A stretch of DNA of 19,176 bases from Clostridiaceae bacterium. Its GTDB lineage: Bacteria > Bacillota > Clostridia > Oscillospirales > Acutalibacteraceae. Below, in pieces: positions 13,859 to 19,176 of the stretch. Location of the stretch: assembly GCA_016293225.1 (NCBI GenBank), contig JAEDEQ010000035.1, positions 1 through 19,176 of the forward strand. Reading direction: 5' to 3'. The notes beneath the pieces are model-generated. The model made no database searches. It saw only the letters and a program-made list of their open reading frames with translations, and was not told the origin of the DNA. Within the stretch, counting starts at the first letter, position 1. Each line of letters starts with the position of its first letter. A program made the position numbers and the translations under genes.

Positions 13859-15856
13859 ATGGCAAACAAGAATTTTGAGCAACAGACGTTCGGCGATATT
13901 TTGGGAGAACCTACGCTGTTTCACGAAGGAACCGGCAAAATTGACGTTGTTAAAATGGATTATGTCGGCGCAGAATCTATGGAATGGAAAGAATTGTTTT
14001 CAGGATATACCTCGTTAAAAGCAATCACCTTTTCTTCCGGTATTGGGTTTATCAGTAAGTTGCTCGATTTATTCAAAGAGAGTGAGATTGTTTTCGGCTG
14101 CGAAGCTGTCATGTCATATAATCTTCAGGAAATCATGGCGTTTCAAAATCAGCTGATTGAAAGAATCAGGAAAGAGCCCGGTAAAGCAAAAGAAAAAATA
14201 CTTGACAGAATTGACAAAGGTGAAGTACATCTTTATGTTGCAAGAGCACAGCTTTCCCATGAGAAAATATACCTGCTTTCAGGCGAAGACGGAAGAAAGA
14301 GAGTTGTCATGGGTTCCGCAAACATGTCTTTCAATGCTTTCAGCGGTCATCAAAGAGAAAATATATGCTATATTGACGGTGACAGTGCATATGCCTGGTA
14401 CTCAGATGTCTTTAACAGTCTGAAAGAAAACAGCACCGATGAGATAAGCCGCAAAGCACTGCTTTTGTCAGACCTTGAAGAAAACGTTGATGAACTGCCG
14501 ATTTCAAGAACGATCAAGACAACAAAGGCTCTTGTTATCGAGCCAATAAAAGAAAACAGTGATGAAATCACATTCACCTTAGACACCCGCAATCTTTCCG
14601 AAAAGCTCAGACCTTTGTTTCCTAAGCCTGACAAAAAGACCGGGAAGATCGTGGTAGTCCCGGATACCATTATAAGAATCAAAAGGCAGATAAAAGACGA
14701 GGCCATAAAAATAAAAGAACTACGAAATGAGTATCCTCAGTTGGTCGTAGACGTTTTCAATTCAACCGCCACACTGAATGATGAGCATTTGAACCTTAAC
14801 CCCTTAAAAGAGGAGATCCAAAAAGATGTTCATCTTTTCATAAAGTACATGAACGGATACAACCGTTTTCACGGTGACTATTTGGGAATGCAATACCGCT
14901 ATTTTGAATTCGCAAACTGGTTTTTCTGCTCGCCTTTTATGGCCGTTATGCGTGATATGGCTGCACGGTTTGATCAGAACCGTCTGCCTTACCCTGTTTT
15001 TGGCTTGGTGTACGGACAAAGTAAAGCCGGAAAAACAAGCTTTTTGGAAACCCTTCTAAAAATGATGATCGGCCAAAAGCCCAAAATTGCGGCACAGGAA
15101 TTTACCCGCTCAAGCATTGAAAGTTTGAAGCGTACCGTTCAGGGGGCACCGATTATTGTTGATGATATGGTTAATGCGCGCTTCAATCAACACGCTATCG
15201 AAACCATTAAGACCGATGATTTCGGAGTATCAGAGCATCTGACAAACTACTCAGCAGTTGTCATCAGTGCAAACGAAGATGTTAAAGCCGTCTCCCCAGA
15301 GGTTATTAGAAGAACAGTCATCTGTCGTGTTGAAGCCGGATTGACCAACACTGAGGTTATGAAAAGTAATGTCGTCCGATCCGTTCAAAAAGAAATCGGA
15401 ACGGCGTTTTACCGTGAGTATCTCAGGAGAATGTTTGATATTATTCCGGATCTCATAGAGACAATGAAGTCAGACGAATCAGAGAGCGCACCGGATATTT
15501 TAAAATACTCTTCAGAAATTATTGTTGCAATAATTTCTGAATATGAAAACACACCGGAATATATCCGGCCTCTGTCGCTCGAAAACTATTTCAGCGAGCA
15601 GGTTACCGGAAAGTACGCCATTAAAACGATATGTTCCGCTTGGAAAACAAGCAAGAAATCTTTTGTCATTGACAAAAGAAACAACGAACTGCGATACAAC
15701 GCAGGCGCAACTTATGAAGCTGACAGGCTAATAAAAGAACTACCGGAAACTCTTGAGGCCAGGAAATCGCGTGAATGGGTTATTATGAATCTTGAAGAGG
15801 CAAAAGATTTCTTTGGTATCAAGTTCAAGAAAACCCCGTTTGGTATGAATATTTAG
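13859..15856 (+). CDS. PLD-like nuclease domain fused to a P-loop ATPase; candidate defence protein
   Basis: A 665-residue soluble protein with two recognisable halves. Residues about 45-190 form a phospholipase-D-like domain: the half-motif His134-x-Lys136 (LSHEKIYLL), then GSANMS (152-157) with Ser153 and Asn155, as in PLD-family nucleases such as Nuc and BfiI. Only one HKD motif is seen, so a dimer would be needed for activity (family knowledge). Residues about 200-370 are a linker or unknown domain. Residues about 378-540 are a P-loop NTPase: Walker A GQSKAGKT (386-393), Walker B PIIVDDM (431-437), a sensor-type Asn in VVISANED (467-474) and a paired Arg484-Arg485 that could be an arginine finger. 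The pattern resembles AAA+/SF3-type ATPases. The C-terminal 120 residues are not recognised. The start is supported by AAAAGGAGAGG immediately before the ATG at 13859. No partner gene is obvious except the tiny Cys-rich gene upstream. A nuclease-plus-ATPase in an island suggests anti-phage or plasmid defence (inference). Confidence 0.8.
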   Translation: MANKNFEQQTFGDILGEPTLFHEGTGKIDVVKMDYVGAESMEWKELFSGYTSLKAITFSSGIGFISKLLDLFKESEIVFGCEAVMSYNLQEIMAFQNQLIERIRKEPGKAKEKILDRIDKGEVHLYVARAQLSHEKIYLLSGEDGRKRVVMGSANMSFNAFSGHQRENICYIDGDSAYAWYSDVFNSLKENSTDEISRKALLLSDLEENVDELPISRTIKTTKALVIEPIKENSDEITFTLDTRNLSEKLRPLFPKPDKKTGKIVVVPDTIIRIKRQIKDEAIKIKELRNEYPQLVVDVFNSTATLNDEHLNLNPLKEEIQKDVHLFIKYMNGYNRFHGDYLGMQYRYFEFANWFFCSPFMAVMRDMAARFDQNRLPYPVFGLVYGQSKAGKTSFLETLLKMMIGQKPKIAAQEFTRSSIESLKRTVQGAPIIVDDMVNARFNQHAIETIKTDDFGVSEHLTNYSAVVISANEDVKAVSPEVIRRTVICRVEAGLTNTEVMKSNVVRSVQKEIGTAFYREYLRRMFDIIPDLIETMKSDESESAPDILKYSSEIIVAIISEYENTPEYIRPLSLENYFSEQVTGKYAIKTICSAWKTSKKSFVIDKRNNELRYNAGATYEADRLIKELPETLEARKSREWVIMNLEEAKDFFGIKFKKTPFGMNI

Positions 15857-15863
15857 AAAAAAT

Positions 15864-15902
15864 GGGGCTGTCGCAAATCGGTAAAACGAAGAGCGACAGC
15901 CC
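15864..15902. repeat. Inverted repeat, possible IS end or weak terminator
   Basis: GGGCTGTCGC (15865-15874) and GCGACAGCCC (15893-15902) pair perfectly over ten bases. There is no T-run, so it is a poor intrinsic terminator on its own. GGGGCTGTCGC-type sequences are common at the termini of IS1182-like elements. A decayed transposase of that type lies just to the right on the minus strand, so this may be its surviving end (inference). A second, shorter hairpin (CCGC/GCGG flanking GTCA/TGAC) lies at about 15936-15958. Confidence 0.5.
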
Positions 15903-15973
15903 TGAGTTTAAGTAAAATATCTAAGAAAAGAAAAACCGCCGTCAGAAATTGACAGCGGAAAGTATAGCAATGC

Positions 15974-16004
15974 AGAGGTCGGTGAAAAATCGGCCTCTTT
16001 TTTT
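15974..16004 (+). terminator. Intrinsic terminator after the PLD-ATPase gene
   Basis: AGAGGTCG (15974-15981) pairs with CGGCCTCT (15991-15998), with one wobble and a 9-base loop, and runs into seven T residues (15998-16004). It is oriented for the + strand and lies about 120 bases after the stop codon of the PLD-ATPase gene. Confidence 0.75.
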
Positions 16005-16028
16005 GTATATTCTGTTCGTTTTTGGTGG

Positions 16029-16364
16029 TTACGCAATCATTTTTTCAAATAAAGAGTGTCCGAAACGGTTGGAATTGATTCTGTTGCAGAGTTTTTCCAC
16101 ATTGTATGCAAAACTTATGAGAAAAAACTGTGTTTCTGTTTTCGGCTTTCCTCTTGTTAAAAATCTTTTGAAGCGAAAATCCTGTTTGATTACGCCGAAT
16201 GCTCCCTCCACCTGAATGGATCGGTTCATTCTGAGTAAGATTCCTTGTTCTGTTGTTATCAATTCATGGGCTTTTCTGTTTTGCTCGTTCAGCTTGTGTG
16301 AAACCCGGATTCTTCTGTCATCCTTTCTTGTTTTCGATAATAGTATCGTATGTGAATTTTGCAT
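16029..16364 (-). pseudogene. C-terminal remnant of an IS1182-family transposase
   Basis: The frame encodes about 112 residues corresponding only to the C-terminal quarter of a 450-500-residue DDE transposase. Diagnostic stretches are RMNRSIQVEGAFGVIKQDF and FKRFLTRGKPKTETQFF, which hold the last catalytic glutamate region (QVEGAFG), then LISFAYNVEKLCNRI. The frame closes upstream at a stop codon a few residues before the first Met, and no N-terminal or central catalytic part (the two Asp motifs) is found to the right. The region to the right is occupied by a different small gene. The element is therefore truncated and immobile unless complemented. The inverted repeat at 15864-15902 lies beyond its 3' end and may be its terminal repeat. 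Confidence 0.8.
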
Positions 16365-16401
16365 CTTATCTGATTCCGGCTACGGAACAACGTATCACTT
16401 C

Positions 16402-16560
16402 CTATTTTTCAGATTGGTTGATGATTTTAACGAGCAGTTCGTCAACATCTTCCGTGGGGATACCGTCCGAGAGAAGCATATTACGAAACTCGTTCATTCC
16501 GTTGATTAACAGGTTACACTCAAAATCCGTGAGCTTCAGTTTGGTTTTCTTGCTGAACAT
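16402..16560 (-). CDS. Small conserved-looking protein of unknown function (52 aa)
   Basis: A 52-residue protein read from the ATG at 16558-16560, with a perfect AAGGAGGTCA ribosome binding site immediately upstream. This marks it as a real gene, unlike the longer open frame back to 16641. The sequence opens with a basic FSKKTKLKLTD and continues as two predicted helices: FECNLLINGMNEFRNMLL, then PTEDVDELLVKIINQ. From memory, short proteins of this layout (KLKLTDxE..L.I..LN.FRN.L...G..TEDVDELLLK) are widespread in Clostridia without known function. Homologues I recall are somewhat longer, so the 3' end may have been cut when the neighbouring IS remnant formed (inference). The leader contains an inverted repeat that can hide the ribosome binding site. 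There is no membrane segment or metal motif. Confidence 0.65.
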   Translation of the reverse strand: MFSKKTKLKLTDFECNLLINGMNEFRNMLLSDGIPTEDVDELLVKIINQSEK

Positions 16561-16568
16561 AAAAATTG

Positions 16569-16606
16569 ACCTCCTTGCATTTGGTAATACCATTTTACAA
16601 GGAGGT
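16569..16606 (-). promoter_or_regulatory. Leader hairpin pairing the ribosome binding site with an anti-Shine-Dalgarno
   Basis: Read on the minus strand, ACCTCCTTG (16606-16598) is perfectly complementary to CAAGGAGGT (16577-16569), the ribosome binding site of the 52-residue gene. The 20-base loop itself contains the small palindrome TGGTATTACCA. The fold would cover the site completely, which points to control of translation or a repeat-derived structure. Confidence 0.55.
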
Positions 16607-16696
16607 CTGTGTTTTGTCGAATGTGCGGATGCAATCATCACAACAAGTTTTATAACTAGAACAAAAAAGATTTGATAGATAATTTTATCTGCTTTT

Positions 16697-17578
16697 TTAA
16701 TAGTACAATGCTACTGGATGAACGACATAAATTTTATTTTGCTCTTTAAACATACTGATCATGACTTGGTTGACACTATCATAAACCGCGGCAAAATCAT
16801 TGTTTTTATTTGGTTCTTCATCGGCAGTAATAATATTTGTTACATATCCAAATATCGAAATATTTCCACCATATTTGAATGCTACAATATCGGGATTATC
16901 TCTGAAGTTCTCATTATCAAGAGGAACCAACATATTCGTTGTTAATACGACTCTATCATAGGGTAAAGTGTTTCGAATTATCTCAATAGTTTTAGCCATT
17001 TCTTTTCTTTCCGGTTCCGCTTGATTCACTGTGGATTTCAATGTCTCAATTTGATGTTTTATAAGTACTGGCATAGCTGTTCCTTTAGGAATAGCATCTT
17101 TAATTTTTGTAATCTCTTGTTCGAGGTTTTTCTTATTCTGATCATTTGTGAATTTTACGGGTCCTGTTTCAGAAAATAAAGCTTGAAAATATTTGAAATC
17201 TAAAAACGTTAGAACATCATTGACTAAAACGATATCTCCAATTTGTGGATCATCATTTTTTATTAACTTATTCGTATCGGAATAATTAAGAATCAAATCA
17301 AAGGCATAGTCATGCAACACCTTCTCCTGAACGTTTTTGAGCAAATCTTTTGTAACATCTGTAGTTGAATCCGTTCCCGTTACATTTCCATTGATAGATG
17401 CTCCAACACCAACGATTTTTGCACTAACATCACCAGATAAATTAGCTTGGACACCAGATGTGTCAGCTGTTTCGTCAGAATGTTCTGTTTCATTTTCATT
17501 TTTAATCAACAAGCCTCTTTCAATTTGGGCTAAAAAAGAGTTTACAGAATCCTCGTTATAATATAAAAATCGTTTCAT
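16697..17578 (-). CDS. DUF6414-like protein of unknown function
   Basis: A 293-residue protein without signal peptide or membrane helices, so probably cytoplasmic. It opens with MKRFLYYNEDSVNSFLAQIERGL, the opening I associate with DUF6414 family proteins (recall, unverified). A Ser/Thr/Asp-rich segment follows, then glycine-rich GDVSAKIVGVGASINGNVTG (49-68), then KNVQEKVLHDYAFDLIL (81-97). A strand with IGDIVLVNDVLTFLDFKYFQALF (113-135) is followed by a charged helix (about 145-205) and beta-rich C-terminal strands (GGNISIFGYVTNIITADEE, KIYVVHPVALYY). The function is unknown. The start is the ATG at 17576-17578, with AGGAGGAA about ten bases upstream. It lies 84 bases downstream of the 408-residue gene on the same strand with no terminator between, so the two are probably co-transcribed. 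No clear terminator follows it. Confidence 0.75.
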   Translation of the reverse strand: MKRFLYYNEDSVNSFLAQIERGLLIKNENETEHSDETADTSGVQANLSGDVSAKIVGVGASINGNVTGTDSTTDVTKDLLKNVQEKVLHDYAFDLILNYSDTNKLIKNDDPQIGDIVLVNDVLTFLDFKYFQALFSETGPVKFTNDQNKKNLEQEITKIKDAIPKGTAMPVLIKHQIETLKSTVNQAEPERKEMAKTIEIIRNTLPYDRVVLTTNMLVPLDNENFRDNPDIVAFKYGGNISIFGYVTNIITADEEPNKNNDFAAVYDSVNQVMISMFKEQNKIYVVHPVALYY

Positions 17579-17662
17579 AAAAGAGTTCCTCCTATATTAT
17601 GTAAACACTCAGTGAAATAACTGATGTTTTTACCTACATCAAATCTTCCAATTTTATATAGT

Positions 17663-18889
17663 TTAATTTGCTATAAGATAAATGTTATTATTATCAAAGC
17701 AAATATCTGTTGTTTGATTATATACAAAAATCAAATCATCCATTTTCTCAGTAAACAAGCTTGTTCCGGGATTGCTCATTTCTGCAAATTCGGCAATACT
17801 GTCTGTCTCAATTTCTTTTGCCTTATCACTTACATGCACTCCTGCTTCTTGCAAGCGTTCGTCAAGCTGTCCGTCTTTGATTTTAGGAATGCTACCGATA
17901 AGTTTTCCGACGGCTTTACTTGTAGCACCAACACCTTTTAACAGATTGGATTCAACTGATGATTTTTCCATACCTTCTAAATACACAGAACACTCACCAT
18001 AAACATCTCTATATGTAAAAGCAAGCTTTTGAATTTCATCTTTGATTGAAAGAATATTTTCTTCCTTGAAATTGCCACTCAACATAATTTCGAGCAACGA
18101 AGACATAGAGAATGTGAACAAGGATAATCTGTAATACTTGAAGTCTTTCATTAATTCATCAAGAGTGCTTTTGATTTTATTCTGTAGAACTATCAGCTTC
18201 TTTTCCTTAATTACATCTCTGACCTTTTTCTGATATGAGAGCATATTTTTCCTTGCAGTTCGTTGAATATCAGTAACCATTTTGTGGTTGCTTGTAATAA
18301 ACTGCTCATTATCCCAATTGTGCTTATATTTTTCGATGATGTTTGAAAGTGTTTCAATATCCGCTTCTATTTCTGACTCTTTTTCAATTTCAAGAAATGA
18401 AAGAATTTTCTTTTGCATTTCTGCTATGTTACCGAGTTGTTGCTCAATAGAGAATAACGCAACTGCCATCATCATTGTTGCAGGGTCAATCGGCATTACC
18501 ATTGAATTAGTAGCTTGTAATGGTCCTGCTGGCTGTAACTGAACAAATTTAGATGCTCCGTCCGCAGTTTTAAAAGCTCCCCAAAAGTTGCCGTTCTTTG
18601 CAACTTTCAATGTGTCACCAACAGCAACATTAGCTAATCGGAATAATCCTTCTCCTGCAACTGTAGATGTTTGTGTAACTGTTCTGAAAGCAGGCAATAA
18701 GGAAGCAACACCTGCTCCAAGTGTAGAAAGCTGTGCTATGGGCATGCTTAAGCTTTTGCTTTGTGATATATCTGTTCTCACATCCAAAAGTACATTGTCT
18801 GTTATGCTGATTAAATCATTTGCCTCCGCACAAGGCATTGGGGATAATTCTTGCGAATCATTGCTTTTAAACTCAATTATATTATCCAT
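17663..18889 (-). CDS. Unrecognised 408-residue protein, partner of the DUF6414-like gene
   Basis: I do not recognise a named family. The start is the ATG at 18887-18889, seven bases after TAAGGAG; an in-frame ATG at 18914-18916 lies upstream of that site and is rejected. The N-terminal 20 residues are acidic and polar (EFKSNDSQELSPMPCAEAND). Residues about 45-135 are rich in small and hydrophobic residues (SMPIAQLSTLGAGVASLLPAF, FWGAFKTADGASKFVQLQ). A hydrophobic IDPATMMMAVALFSIEQQLG (134-153) precedes long charged helices (155-300), likely coiled coil. The tail has GVGATSKAVGKLIGSIPKI, a glycine-rich amphipathic stretch, and no clear membrane helix elsewhere. The mix of possible membrane-touching segments and coiled coil would suit a membrane-associating effector or scaffold, but this is speculation. 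A promoter with an operator palindrome lies directly upstream. Confidence 0.75.
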   Translation of the reverse strand: MDNIIEFKSNDSQELSPMPCAEANDLISITDNVLLDVRTDISQSKSLSMPIAQLSTLGAGVASLLPAFRTVTQTSTVAGEGLFRLANVAVGDTLKVAKNGNFWGAFKTADGASKFVQLQPAGPLQATNSMVMPIDPATMMMAVALFSIEQQLGNIAEMQKKILSFLEIEKESEIEADIETLSNIIEKYKHNWDNEQFITSNHKMVTDIQRTARKNMLSYQKKVRDVIKEKKLIVLQNKIKSTLDELMKDFKYYRLSLFTFSMSSLLEIMLSGNFKEENILSIKDEIQKLAFTYRDVYGECSVYLEGMEKSSVESNLLKGVGATSKAVGKLIGSIPKIKDGQLDERLQEAGVHVSDKAKEIETDSIAEFAEMSNPGTSLFTEKMDDLIFVYNQTTDICFDNNNIYLIAN

Positions 18890-18951
18890 ATTGAATCTCC
18901 TTATAGATTTATTCATAACAGACTTTGTAATTTTCGCGAAGCCTTTTTATC

Positions 18952-18981
18952 ATTATAGCACACTGTGATATAATATCACAA
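18952..18981 (-). promoter_or_regulatory. Promoter with palindromic operator for the 408-residue / DUF6414 pair
   Basis: On the minus strand a TTGTGA -35 box (18981-18976) and a TATAAT -10 box (18957-18952) are separated by 18 bases. A perfect palindrome with arms TGTGATAT and ATATCACA around one central base (18964-18980) covers the -35 box and half the spacer, the position expected for a repressor operator. Confidence 0.65.
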
Positions 18982-18997
18982 TACCCATAAACGCAAA

Positions 18998-19029
18998 AAC
19001 TCCCTCTGTCATTTCTGACAAAGGGAGTT
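18998..19029 (-). terminator. Bidirectional intrinsic terminator
   Basis: AACTCCCT (18998-19005) pairs with AGGGAGTT (19022-19029), and the inner TGTCA (19007-19011) pairs with TGACA (19016-19020) across one C/A mismatch, with a 4-base loop. On the minus strand it is followed by TTTTTGCG, ending the gene that enters from the right edge. On the + strand the following CATTTTAAAT gives only a weak U-tract. Confidence 0.75.
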
Positions 19030-19033
19030 CATT

Positions 19034-19176
19034 TTAAATATAGAGTTTCACTTCAATATCTCGCCAACCTCTGACACGCTTTGTTGGGGATATGGAATAT
19101 ACATATTCCTGTGCATCCTCAATCGTCAGAGTGAACTCAGCGAATTGAGTATAACTTATTTCCTGCCATCGGCAAT
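19034..19176 (-). CDS. C-terminal fragment of an unidentified minus-strand gene
   Basis: One minus-strand frame is open from the right edge to a TAA at 19034-19036, giving 46 residues: CRWQEISYTQFAEFTLTIED, then AQEYVYSISPTKRVRGWRDIE, then VKLYI. The other two minus frames hit stops early. The stop codon is followed five bases later by the hairpin terminator, which supports a real gene end. The residue mix is protein-like (aromatic, alternating charged and hydrophobic), but I do not recognise the family. The gene body lies outside the window. Confidence 0.5.
   Translation of the reverse strand, partial: CRWQEISYTQFAEFTLTIEDAQEYVYSISPTKRVRGWRDIEVKLYI

Noticed and set aside
16216..16675. Two overlapping plus-strand open frames (97 and 140 codons)
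   Set aside because: They are antisense to the transposase remnant and the 52-residue gene, both of which have real homology or a strong ribosome binding site.
16670..16698. Terminator for the DUF6414-like gene
   Set aside because: A short AGATAA/TTATCT-type stem is followed by T residues only on the + strand, the wrong orientation for the minus-strand gene.
1..19176. tRNA, rRNA, CRISPR array or replication origin
   Set aside because: No cloverleaf-like block, ribosomal RNA core, regularly spaced direct repeat or iteron cluster was seen on reading either strand; a dedicated RNA search was not possible.

Overview
The window looks like a gut-type Firmicutes chromosome (class Clostridia, probably an Oscillospirales/Ruminococcaceae-like anaerobe). 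The basis is strong AGGAGG-type ribosome binding sites, AT-rich sigma-A promoters, lipoprotein and secreted-protein signals typical of Gram-positives, and protein families common in that group. The exact genus cannot be named from the sequence.

Positions 1-12036 are the ordinary, moderately GC-rich part, all on the + strand. It holds the 3' end of an unidentified gene closed by a terminator; a secreted protein with a cysteine-hydrolase-like N-terminus and Ig/fibronectin-type repeats (441-2339); and a small lipoprotein (2471-3070). A tightly spaced run of seven genes follows: mannonate dehydratase (uxuA), thymidine kinase (tdk), a MacB/LolD-type ABC ATPase, an FtsX-type permease with a very long extracytoplasmic coiled coil, a KDG-kinase-like PfkB kinase, a class II ketose-bisphosphate aldolase and an IolC-like kinase. 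Gaps range from a 4-base overlap to 26 bases, and a strong terminator at 11996-12036 closes the run. Metabolically it joins hexuronate catabolism (mannonate to KDG to KDPG) to two steps of inositol-type catabolism (DKG to DKGP to DHAP plus malonate semialdehyde). Nucleotide salvage and an export-type ABC transporter sit in the middle.

Positions 12037-19176 are AT-richer, with different codon use and genes on both strands: an accessory island. First comes a Fic-family gene whose catalytic histidine position is glutamine. It is surrounded by six copies of a GGGAAC motif in alternating orientation that overlap its promoter, its ribosome binding site and its terminator. Next is a compact block of three stem-loops (13228-13321), then a promoter leading into a tiny cysteine-rich protein, a remnant of a CPBP (CAAX-type) membrane protease, and a 665-residue fusion of a phospholipase-D-like nuclease domain to a P-loop ATPase. 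The fusion is the best candidate for an undescribed, possibly defensive, system.

Beyond it lie a decayed IS1182-type transposase, a 52-codon conserved-looking small gene whose Shine-Dalgarno sequence can be sequestered by a perfect upstream anti-Shine-Dalgarno, and a minus-strand pair (a DUF6414-like protein and a 408-residue protein of unknown function). The pair is driven from a promoter whose -35 element lies in a perfect palindrome. The right edge holds the 3' end of another minus-strand gene. I saw no tRNA, rRNA or CRISPR array.
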